Part shown: one piece after another, positions 50,101 through 61,479 of the stretch
How positions within the stretch are numbered: the first letter of the stretch is position 1
How the letters are laid out: the number at the start of each line of letters is the position of its first letter
NCBI GenBank assembly: GCA_021613535.1
Contig: CP075496.1
Location: 14,880,001-14,944,000, forward strand
DNA: 64,000 nucleotides
Direction: 5' to 3'
Origin: Adineta vaga
Lineage: Eukaryota > Rotifera
Notes under the pieces: model-generated
Databases searched by the model: none
What the model saw: only the letters and a program-made list of their open reading frames with translations
Told to the model about the DNA's origin: nothing
Translations under genes and position numbers: made by a program

Positions 50101-53100
50101 TGGGCCTCAAACCCACACCTTCTGCTTATCCGCGCAGATGTCCTAGGTCAGTTAGACTAGAAGAACCGTCTTAATCTCAAGTTTACCGTCGAGTGATTCA
50201 TTACAGATGCTAACAATTCTCCATCACAAAATTCTCAGTTTGTTTTCTTTTGTACGCGGAATAGTAGAGCTTTCTTTATTGATCAATTCGAGAAAAAAGC
50301 GTTGACGGTTTTTTCTAGAAACAACTAAGATACCGTCAAAATATTGACAAATCAAAAACTACAAAAGTTACATTTTTGGACATCTGCTGAGGAAATTTCT
50401 TTTTCTTTTTCGTACCTTCAGACAAACGTATTTTTTTCATTTATAATGGCGATATATAGTACATCTGTCTCGATGCCATAGAGTACATGAAATAACGACT
50501 TGAAATAGTGTCATGTGGGAACGATTTTTTGTGGTTCTTGTTCCCCTTCCCATAGTTCCCAAAGAGTTTCCTAAAGCTCCATTTATCTCTGAAAACATGT
50601 CATTAGTATATATGTTGACTAGTTTTTCGCGACATCGCGTTTTATACGTAAACATCTATTATTATCAGGAAAATTATCTCTATCATGAATTCACGAAATA
50701 AAACAAACGGCAAAATATTAGCACATGAAATAATCTACCCCTTTGCATAATAGAAGCTTTCGAGGATTTATGAACTGTATAGCGTTCAGAACTTTTTCGA
50801 GAAAACTCTTTGCTATGTTCTATGATTTTTAAAAATTTATTAGATACCAAACTTTTCCAGAACTATTTAGAAGATTCTCAGACTTTTTACACTGTTTTTA
50901 AAGTTTGCAAAAGAGTTTTCGAGATTTCAAGACAGTTATCTAAGATTTCAAAAAAAAATTATTTTAATCCTTTAAGAATGAGTTCTTTTTCTGTATCTTT
51001 CATCATAAATCAATCAACGTTTCTATTTTCTAAAAGAACTTTATAAAAACGTGTGTTCATGTAGAACATCGTCTAACATGTCCCTATATAGAGAGCAACG
51101 ATTCTATATTATGAAGTTTTTTCTCTGAAAGTCAGTTTTGTTATATTTATTATCCATTACTGCATATCTGAATAAAATAACCTAATTACAATCCAAATTA
51201 TACCGAAAGACTCTCTGATAAATGCTGTAACAAAAACTAATCTCATATAGGAATCTGTGTGTTTTGAAATACCAGAGAATCGCCAGGGCCTCTTAAGGGG
51301 CCAACCGTCCCCAAAGGGTTAAAAGTGCTTATATCATTTAATTTGCTGGCTCTAGAAAGCCCTATATTCAATTTCTCAAATAAGTTTGAAAATCTTTCGA
51401 AAATTGCGTTACAAGATTTTGAACGGTATTGGCTATGCACATAAGTAAAACCATACGGTTAAATACCAGTAGAACTTCATCTGACAAGCTTAAAAATTAT
51501 ATAAGACATCTACTCTAACAGAAGAAAAGAATCATCTAGCACAGAGCTGCCGATAAGCCACTTTTTCTCTGGACTAGTCTGGTCTCACTCAAACTGCGAA
51601 ACAGGAAAGAGTAGACTGCTTGCTTTCTTAGCTTAGCCTGAGCAGAAGAAGAGGTGCCTGCAAGACAATACGTGTGATCGATAGCGCTATTCAGCATGTG
51701 AACATTGTCTGATAATCACCGAGCATATTCTATTAAACTCCATCACAATCTATGAATATTAAACTCTAACAATTTTCGATCTCCCTGTTTTGTGAAACAC
51801 GAACTGAAAGAGTATTGAAATGACTAAGGGTAAAAATTTGGAACCACTATCCATCCCCGCAGACAATTGCAGACAGCTCTTGACAGGCTCAACATTTGTT
51901 TCTCATACAGACCGGTATCCATAAACTCTATGGTCTATTTATTTACTGCGACGAACTTGACGATTAGCTAATTGAGCAATCAAGTATCAACGATTCTTGT
52001 GGTCATTTCAACTAGCTACTAAAGACCATGGAAAAAGTGATGGTGTAACCAAGAAGAATAACAGCGTTTTGTCTGTTTTCTCAGTTACGATATAGTTCTC
52101 AGCAGGACTAACCTGTATCTCATGTAGCATGCTAACAAGTGCACAATTATCAGGAGACAAACATAAGACTTTTTCGATCAATCAAATCGATGAGCAATAT
52201 TCGCAAAAGAAAAATAGTTCATCCGTAGATTCCAAGGTTTTAAAGATTCTATAAGAGTTCAATAGATTCTAAAGGATTTAATAATATTTAACTTTTCAGA
52301 ATCACATACTTCTCGAACGGATTTGGATGATCCTAAGTGATTATGAAAGATTCTATGAGATTAAATCGATTCTAACTGATTCTACAGATGTTTACGTGAT
52401 TCCAAGGTCATAGAATCAGCTGTTTCACTCTTTAATATTGAAATCTTTTCTGTCATGATTGTAGGAATAATCGTGCTCAATGTATCTTGAAAAAAAATTA
52501 GTATAAATGTTCAATCGATATTCTTATCGTTTAAAGTTATTGTTTAGAATATGACATACTTGGATACAAATTCACCTAGTGAACTAATTTTGAAATTATC
52601 CGAGTAAGCAAAATTGATCTTTCATATAAAAATAAGCGCTAATCATCATTCAATTGTTTAATAGTAATATATCAAAGATCGAGTCTGGCATTAGTATCGA
52701 ATTCTTAACATTTATTACGGCTGTGTTCAGTATAGCCGCCAGTGTAATCATCTCGTTCGTTATTAACTGGAAATTATCATTGATTCTTTCGTGTCTTTTG
52801 CCTATGATTGTTGGTGCTTCAGTAATCTTTTCTCGAGTAGGTAGATCATTATTCAAATTATCAAATTTTGTTACCTCGATTATTGTAGGCCATCAGCAAT
52901 GAAACAACCAATGAATTAACAAAATATGCCAGAGCTGGAAAGATTGTTCAAGAAGTATTTAGTTCACTGCGAACTGTCCATGCACTCAATGGTAGTCAAT
53001 TTGAACAAAAAAGGTAGTTGAATATGCATATCAGTGTGACTTAAGCTCTTTCTACTTAATTCGAAACTGTGTACTCAATTGTATACTGGAGTAAAATTAT

Positions 53101-56100
53101 CACTATTAATACATATATTCTCCTTTATTCTATCGAATACATTTATCAGTTGATGTTACTGCTAGTTCAAATCAAATAGCTCAACATTATTAAAAGGTTA
53201 ATGGACTGAAAAATGATAAGGAAAGTTAATAGTTATAACCGAACTTATAACTATTTTAAGTTTTCAGACAATAGTTTTAACCCACATACTGATTTAGGTA
53301 TGACAAAGAACTAGATTCAACTCACTGGAGTAGTATTCGTAAAGGTGTAGTGTTTGGTGTTTATATGGGTTGGATGGCCTTTCTGGTCTACTTAGTTTAT
53401 GCTGTTGGTTTCGTTTTTGGCGCGATTCTCATGTCATCTGCAGATCGTCATGTCGCCAGCATTAATCATATTCTGGTGGTAAGATGGCGTGAAGACAGAA
53501 CAATCGAAAACAATGCTATAACTGACGAGATTCATTTTATATAGATTGTAATGTTATATGCGCAATTTGTCCAGCTGTTCGGTCTCATTGGTCCTCTCTT
53601 TCAGTCATTTTCGGAAGGTCGAGGAGCAGCAGAACCTGTATTTCGATTGATTGAAGAGGTAAAGGCGACATAATGAAAGTCGTATGATCATAACGATATG
53701 ATTTTATTATATCAGGAACAAAATATATGTGTCAATGAATATGATGTATTGAACGAGGATAAATTCAAAGGCGAATCAGTTACGGATCTTATCGGTGATA
53801 TACAATTTCATCATGTCAGTTTAGTTTATCCATCTCGAAAAGATGCAACAGCATTGAATGATCTTAATGTGATATTTCGTGCTAATAAAACAACTGCATT
53901 GGTTGGTTCGAGTGGTTCTGGTAAATATTTGTTTTAAGCAAATATTTTAATTATTGAAATCTGATTATTTATTGTTGTCAGGAAAAAGCACATGTATTTC
54001 ACTTCTTCTTCGTTTCTATGAACCTTCATCTGGTCAAATAACTATCGATGACCGACCACTTACAGACTATGATATAAAAAAGCTTCGACAAAGTATTGGC
54101 GTTGTTAGTCAAGAACCCGTATGTTTTTTTGTTCTTCTTCTTCGGTTCTGTTTGTTTTTAATGTTGTTTTGAAATAGATTTTATTTAGTATGAGTATTTA
54201 TGAGAATATTCGTTTCGGTCAACTCAATGCAACACGTCAAGAGATCGAAGCAGCAGCTAAAGAAGCCAATGCACATAATTTCATTATGAAACTACCTGAT
54301 GTTTGTATTTATTGTTAGCGAACGTGCGTAGTATGAGTCTGAGTTCTTTAGGGATATGAAACATTGACTGGTGAACATGGTGTACAGTTAAGTGGAGGTG
54401 AAAAACAACGTATTGCCTTAGCTCGTGCATTGGTGAAACAACCTAGTATATTATTGTTGGACGAAGCAACAAGTGCTCTCGATAATGTTAGTGAGAAAAT
54501 TGTTCAAGAAGCACTTGATCGAGCATCGAAAAGTAATGTACCCTTATTCTTTTGTTATCTCTTATTTTACTGAGATGATAAAGGGAAATTCCTAATTGAT
54601 TTGTGAGCTAAATTTTTCTGTGATACACCCATGCAGCGAAGCACTTCGTGTACGACAATCAATGTCTGCTCCTCTCTCACGCATATAGTAGGAAAGTTAC
54701 AAGCTCAGAAATATGCTTTTGAAAAAAAAACAAGAAATAAACACATTTCTCTAGAAATCACATAAAAGTTTCTTTTACTTAAAATAAAGTTTCTTAATAT
54801 TCACTCTTTGAGGACCGGAGACGCATATGTGCGTTTAGATTGATTTCTTCAAAAATAAGTAAATAGAAATGAATTCAATAGTGAACACCCGTCCGTATGT
54901 ATAAATTCATATACAATGCAACAAACATATGCTATTGAACTGCGCTCTATACAAAATATGCGTACTTAGAGGTAGTTAACTAATTTTATTTTGTTATGTT
55001 TGATGCGTTATGGTTTTTAGAAGAAAATAATATGGCCTTCAAAGGGCTAACTAATAAGATGAAAATCGATAAGAGCCACTATTCATAAACTTGGTTTCGT
55101 TTAGCTTGTAACGCCTTTTTTGACAGACATCGAAAATATTTGCTATTATTACTTCAAGAATTGAACGAAACAATGTAGATATCATATGCGCAGATGTATC
55201 GGCTGTTGAAAATGTCTTGAGAATCATGAAAGAAAAAAAATAACAGGGAGGCATTTTACAAGTTTGATGAGTTAAGATGATTTTCTTAACTTAGAAAGGC
55301 AAAACAGCAGAGCAGAGAACTATGGAAGAAATAGTAGAAAATACACATGAATGTCTGGTAAAAAAGGTGTTACAAGCTAAACGAAACCAAGTTTATGAAC
55401 AGTGGCTCTTATCGATTTTCATCTTATTAGTTAATATTAAGAAACTTTATTTTAAGTAAAAGAAACTTTTATGTGATTTCTAGAGAAATGTGTTTATTTC
55501 TTGTTCTTTTTTTCAAAAGCATATTTCTGAGCTCGTAACTCTCCTACTATATGCGTGAGAGAGGAGCAGACATTGATTGTCGTACACGAAGTGCTTCGCT
55601 GCACGTTTGTGTCCCAGAAATAAATTTTCAAATAAGCATCTCAACACAGAAGAATTTATCACACAAATCGAGTTGAGATTTCTGGTACGGTCAACATATT
55701 ATCTATACTTAGATCGTACTACTATTGTCATTGCTCATCGTTTGAGCACGATTAAAAATGCTGATCATATCTATGTGCTAGACAACGGAAGATTCATTGA
55801 AGAAGGTACACATGAAACTTTGATAGCCAAAGAAGATGGTAAATATGGAACAATGATAAAAGCTCAGCAAATGACAAGAATGATTGATGAAGATCGAAAT
55901 GATCTAATGAGTACGATAACCACTACAGCTGAAGATCAAAAACAAATATGTATATAAAAGTTTAAATAAAAATTATTCAGATTTATTTCAATACTTTATC
56001 TATTGTCTAGCACAACGAACTCATGCACTGAGAGAAGGTGAACTTCTCACTACAGATCAAGTAAATATTGATGCACTAATATTAGAACTAAGAATTTCTT

Positions 56101-58658
56101 TTGCAGAAGGATACGACATCAGTCGAACAAAACAATATATTTCGAAGACTCTTAGCAATGAATAAATCCGAATGGGTTACTATCTTAGTTGGTTGTTTAG
56201 CATGTGTGTTCAATGGTTTGACCCAACCATTATTTGCAATATTATTGACTAAAATCATCAATGTAAACATCTCATCAAGTTCTATAAAACTGTTCAACAG
56301 TTAAAACTATGTCTTTTTGTATGTTTAGGCATTTAAAGATTGTGGATATGGAAATATACACTATCAAGTATTTGTGGCCAGCTTATTTTTTTTAGTCTTA
56401 GGTGTGATGGTCTTGTTCCTTTTTTTCTTTCAAGTAAGAATTCTTTTTGTCAAGAACCGAAACGATGGGAATTATATTGTTGTTCTAATTGATATTTTTC
56501 TTCCTTTCAGTTTATGGCTTTTACTATAGCAGGATCCAGATTAGTTCGACGTATTCATTCGAAAGCATTTGCATGTCTTCTCCGTCAAGAAATAGCTTAT
56601 TTTGATCGACCAGAGAACAGTTCGGGTGCTATATGTGCTCGTCTGACTGCCAATGCAACAGCTCTACAAGACATGATTGGAAATAGATTAGGTGCCATCT
56701 GTGAAGCTTTGGCTTTATCCGGTTTTGGTGTGCTATTTGGTTTTATTTTCAGTTGGCAACTCGCTCTCATGTCCGTAGTGCTGCTTATTATTCTGCTTGT
56801 GGTTAGCTCTATCAGTATATATTTGAGCACAATTATAAAAGAAAAATGCGATCGCTATCGCAGTCAAGCCAATTCAGTAGGTCTTTTTCGTGTTTGAAAC
56901 AGCTCAATATTAAAGATGCTAGTGAATGTTGTTTCTTGGTTTTAGCTTGCTATGGAAGTTATTCATAATATGCGTACGATCAAACAATTATCTGTTGAAA
57001 ATGAAGTTTTACAACAGTATACTGACTCGATTCAGCAAGTATTGAAGTATGTTTTGAAACGCAGATGCTATTTTATACATATCGAACAGAATTAATATTG
57101 ACTAAGTTTGTTTTGCTCATGTAGAACGTCTTTGAAATTCAATGTTCTGATGGCTCTGTCAACTGGTATAGTTTGGTCCATAAGTCCGTTGATAATGGCA
57201 CTTTTCTATTGGAGTGCTATTATCCTTATTGAAAATCATAAACTAGCTTCAAATGAGATGATCATGTAACGATACTCATAGTTGAACTAAACTGACAAAA
57301 AATGCTTTAATCTTTGAACTTTTCTAGGGTTTTTGCTTTTGTTATATTTACATTACAATCATTCATAATAATCGGCACACTGTAAATAAGAAAATCAGCC
57401 ATTTCGTTAGTGATTTGTGTGTTCCTGTGATTTTAGATCAGATCGTATTGGACAATCGATTTCTGCTGCACAGATCTTTTTTGATATATTCGACCGAACA
57501 CCATCGATTGATAATACATCTACCCAAGGACAAGAATTAGTAAGAGGACACTTCATTAATCGTTTGTACAATATGTTTTATCTAGAGTGATTTCCGTGGA
57601 GATATAGACTTTGATCAAGTGAAATTTGTTTATCCCACTCGACCTGCATCTGCTATTCTTAACAAATTTCAATTAAATATCAATTTTGGTAAGCAAAGCA
57701 AGAGAAATTCCCTTAAGTAGTTTTTTTAAATTTTTCTTCATTTTCCATCTTTGCTTAGGTCAACGTATCGCTCTTGTTGGTAAGTTGGAATTTATCCGAT
57801 CAATCTTTATTACAGAATATTATTCATATAGGGACATCGGGGTGTGGAAAATCGACTGTTATTCAACTATTAGAACGATTTTATGATATTACACAAGGAC
57901 AATTAGTAAGTCAGGAGATTGTCATTAAAAGCTGCTAGAATTGAACTGTTAAACATTTAGTTTCTTGATGGAGTGGATATTCGACAACTAAATGTGCAAT
58001 GGCTTCGTTCTCGTCTTGGTCTTGTTAGTCAAGAACCTGTTTTATTTGATATGACCATTGCAGAAAATATTATATATGGATTAGAAAATATTCCCATAGA
58101 AGAGATCATTAATGCTGCAAGTAAAGCTAATATTCATGAGTTTATTCAACAGTTACCACAGGTTAGGGTCTACGAAATGATATTGATAATTGTTTAATAA
58201 TGTCTAATACGATTATATACGTAGGGCTATGAGACAAGAGTTGGTGTTAAAGGTAGTTTTATGTCTGGAGGAGAAAAACAACGTATTGCTATAGCAAGAG
58301 TACTTCTTCGTCGGCCCAAAATCTTATTACTAGATGAAGCAACAAGCGCCATGGATTCATTTAACGAGCAAGTAAGTGGCTGTTCGTTTTTCTGTTGATT
58401 ACTTTATTTGTTATCTTGATTCCATCATTCGAGATTGTTCAAGAAGCACTTGATCAAGCTCAGAAAGAAGATCCAAGCCGAACATCGATTATCATTGCAC
58501 ATCGTCTGTCGACAATTCGTTCTTGTGATGCAATCTATGTACTTGATCAAGGTCAGATTGTCGAGATTGGCAATCACACTGAATTGGTGCAACAACGCGG
58601 AATATACTATAAAATGCTTCTGGCACAAAATAATCTGCAAAACTATGATACGATGTGA
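47119..58658 (+). CDS. ABCB-family full transporter (P-glycoprotein-like multidrug exporter), 29 exons, 1355 aa
   Basis: ATP-driven efflux pump of the plasma membrane. Exons I derive, all in frame: 47119-47222, 47281-47401, 48085-48329, 48388-48491, 48569-48684, 52548-52603, 52665-52836, 52889-53013, 53298-53478, 53545-53658, 53716-53920, 53982-54118, 54178-54300, 54352-54532, 55713-55949, 56011-56060, 56107-56262, 56329-56433, 56511-56876, 56946-57046, 57125-57265, 57328-57381, 57437-57539, 57586-57688, 57759-57779, 57832-57905, 57961-58161, 58225-58371, 58434-58658. Layout: TMD1 (about 85-400), NBD1 (450-690), linker, TMD2 (755-1060), NBD2 (1080-1355). NBD1 has Walker A GSSGSGKST, signature LSGGEKQ, Walker B ILLLDEA and H-loop IAHRLST. 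NBD2 has GTSGCGKST, signature MSGGEKQ (Leu to Met), ILLLDEA and IAHRLST. The start ATG opens a short acidic leader ([10 protein letters not shown]). A polyadenylation signal lies at 58700. The gene is animal-like in structure. Its place near the PKS/NRPS suggests a role in product export or self-resistance, which is inference. Confidence 0.93.
48995..49420. repeat. Dispersed repeat family, inverted and direct copies
   Basis: The segment 48995-49215 is the reverse complement of the type seen at 39660-39860 (its complement reads gtgtagtgactcgtgtcagc). The segment 49260-49410 is a direct-orientation copy like 8940-9060. The two are arranged head-to-head. Confidence 0.55.
50093..50166 (-). tRNA. 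tRNA-Arg-like sequence with irregular anticodon loop (probable pseudogene or SINE head)
   Basis: Read on the minus strand, 74 nt fold as a cloverleaf. The D stem is GTCT/GGAC, the anticodon stem TCTGC/GCAGA, and the T stem GTGGG/CCCAT with loop TTTGAGG. The A-box TAGTCTAACTG fits the pol III consensus, and the B-box GGTTTGAGGCC misses it by one base. A run of six T follows the 3' end, as in a pol III terminator. However, the anticodon loop has 8 bases without the usual U33, and the acceptor stem pairs at only about five of seven positions. It resembles tRNA-Arg but is unlikely to decode. Confidence 0.4.
54633..55602. mobile_element. Foldback element in ABCB intron 14
   Basis: The right arm 55360-55602 is contiguous. 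Its inverted match on the left is split into 54633-54800 and 55049-55122 by about 248 bp of extra sequence. The element lies wholly inside the 1180-bp intron 54533-55712, between NBD1 codons for RASK and [11 protein letters not shown], so the reading frame is not harmed. No transposase. Confidence 0.75.
57759..57779 (+). other. 21-bp microexon (exon 25) of the ABCB gene
   Basis: Encodes the residues (G)QRIALV(G) just before the Walker A loop of NBD2. It is flanked by a ttgcttag acceptor and a gtaagt donor. The residues and phases are required to join FQLNINF to TSGCGKST, so it is a real exon. Confidence 0.85.
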
Positions 58659-61479
58659 AATTCATTCAATCATTTTTTATTTTTCGACTTTTCTAGTGTA
58701 ATAAAAAGATGACCAATAGAACCTCATGCACTAAAAAATTCGATGTTACATAGAATTTTTGAAGGTTTGATACTATTTTATGACATAGTTTTAAGTTTTT
58801 ACTATGAAAATCATTTCGCCGTATTCATACAGAGCTTATTATAATTCCGAAATCGAAAGAAAAAGATTTTTACTGCACATATAATGGATAGCAAACATAT
58901 AAAACTATATTCCATCTTGAGATACCGGCTGAACAATGCCAAAAAGTTCATTTTCTATTGCTACCTGTTAGACAAAAAGTAATATGGTCAAATTATTAGT
59001 TGTGTTTTTAATTCTGGCACTAGATCAATTCGTCGCATATATATATATATATATATGAGAGTAAGAGAGACAAGTATGAGAGCGAATCGATAACTAAATT
59101 ACACAATTTAAACTGACTTGTTATAGTGAATGTATTACTGATTTCAAAAGTTTCATATGAACTTTCTAAGTTATACAATAATTAGATGAAGTTGATTTGA
59201 CGAGAACGTCCAAAATATCAAACTTTCACTTTCAAAAACAAGAAAAGATATTGTCAGCTATCTGTCGTCACCAAAAGTTTGAATAGACTTTACTATTGAA
59301 TCGGTGGATAATTGCCTCTCGTCTGATGCTGAGAAAAAGTAGTGAAAATCTTAAGAATAATAAAGGAAACAGGTCTTGCTTTCATTTTTTCAAAAGGTTT
59401 TTTTCTCGATAAGTTATTTATAGTTTTGTGCGGACTCTCAGTTATGATCGGTTGGAAAGATGAGTTAAAGAGGATGGTCGAAAACCATGACTTTTTACTT
59501 ATGCTGGAAATGTCATAATACGAAAGTTCTTGCCACTTAGATCACGAATTTGATGTCCATTTGTGTGGATCGGATCCTTTTCTTCGGTGTTCTTCGTAGG
59601 GGTGTACCCAGATCTCAGCACTAGACTCAGGTACTTCCCCCATGGGAATCGCTGAAAAAAAGGATCATATCTAGACAAACAGCCATCATTTTTTGACCAT
59701 CTCCTTTAACAAATAAGTGCGCTGAAAAAGAACAAATTTACATTATCTAACCGTCAAATATCGTTTTGTAGTAGCTTTCAGTATGTATAGTACACATTTT
59801 GTTTATTACTAAACGTATGTCGTTAGCTAATTATTACACCACAGTATAGGTGTCTTTTATAATTGAGTAAAAGTGAAAAATTATATATCGTGTATAATGC
59901 TGATATTTTTTGTAAAGTAACCCTTTAAACAACAGACGACATAATAAATATAAATTGACTAGAGCATTTTGTTACAGAATAATAACATTATGGTCCTCAA
60001 TTTTGAAAAAAACTGCTCCCTTCCGATAAACTTCTGATTTTTAAGTTGTTGATACGACCACATTACTTTATTGTTTTTAGGGTACAGCAGAGTGAGGGAA
60101 ATGAGCAAAAATAAGTGAATCAACCTGTATAGGGGTACAGCCAGCTATAGGTCACCCTAGCATCGAGAAGATTCGAATTGAAGTGTACAGGAAACCTGAT
60201 ATATCAGATGAAAGGTCATGAACGACTGTCTTTAAAACATGTATGATTACCTCTTGTAAATTGAATTGTGATCTAGTGCTAGGATGTGTGCGCAGTAACT
60301 ATTCTCTCTTAAATTAATTGGTCGACCCTTGGTGTACAATTTGTCTCCGAAACGCTGGGTATATGACATCACTCGTCTTCTAATAAAACAATCTGACATT
60401 TTAGAAGCTCGTTTGAGGCTGAACGACTTTTATACAGAATGTTTATTGAAAAGCCACTCCATTTCGGAATGAGCTACTAAACTCTCGGCTGCTCTAAGAA
60501 AAATTCTCTAACAGCCAATATTTTCTAGAAAACTCAGTTCTGGCGAAAGAAAAATAAATGAAATTATTATCATTCATAAAGTTAACTGAGATCCATTCAC
60601 GGTGAGAATTGCAGTGAATTTGTTATAATTACGGAAGAGATATAGATATTAAAATACGAGAGATAAAATTCCCTCACACTTGATCATGCCAATATGTAAT
60701 CGAGTTAAAGGATGAAAATTATTTAAATGCACTTGAACGATCAGTTTTTTTTTCTATACTTCGATCAATCATCTTTATTACTCAGAACAATTGAATATAA
60801 AAAAACAGGAAAACACGACCGCTTGTAATATGTGATTGGTTCGATTAATTAAATTTCTGTTAGTGTAGATTGGATGACTCGATCGGAAAGTATCATTTTG
60901 TAAAACAAATCATGTTTTTTTGGATGACTCTTGTATTATAGATTGACCAAGAAAACGAAATCAAAGTAAGGGTACAATCGATCCTATAAAATACACTAAC
61001 GGTCTTGATTCTGATCGTTGAAACAAATATTACTGAAAAACAAGATCAGCGAAAGTTCGATTGTCAAAACAAACGATTCTATGAAATTCGAACACTTATA
61101 TTGATGGCCCCTATTTCGATTATATTTTTTTCGACGGTTTAGTCTTTTCATTGTATTCATTTCGGCGATGAGGCATACAGTTACTTTAATTCTTTTTTAA
61201 TTATAGATTGACTGTGGCAGTCGATATAAACGACACGTCTACTTTAACCGATTAACTATCGGTAACGTATAAATAAACATATTCATGCATTTATACGTCG
61301 CCGACAGTTAAACAAACACATGTGTAGTCAAGATTCTACACGATGACATCTGTGCTAAGCCATGTTAGATTTAGAGTGTGTACTCGTGGTCAGATCTTGT
61401 TTTGTTTCGTAAAAACCGTTTTTGTTTACAGTTTATAACGTGAGCGACGGTGAGCTACTAGTTCAGTTTTTCGGTACAG
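58659..61479. other. Non-coding region downstream of the ABCB gene
   Basis: No gene is supported. A short (TA)n microsatellite lies at about 59036-59057. The rest is AT-rich sequence without a recognised element. Confidence 0.45.

Larger units (their letters stand above)
48685..52547 (+). other. Intron 5 of the ABCB gene, 3.9 kb, filled with repeats
   Basis: This intron joins ...FRSLIQR to [13 protein letters not shown]. It is far longer than the usual ~55 bp because it holds interspersed repeats: dispersed-family copies (48995-49420), a tRNA-like sequence (50093-50166, minus), and a segment at 51787-51860 that matches 23820-23885 in inverted orientation. No other gene is seen inside. Confidence 0.75.

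Noticed and set aside
48685-52547. ABCB gene split into two genes or a truncated pseudogene because of the 3.9-kb gap
   Set aside because: The exon before the gap ends in phase 0 at LIQR and the exon after starts in phase 0 at [13 protein letters not shown], exactly the next conserved part of the first membrane domain. The gap is an enlarged intron.
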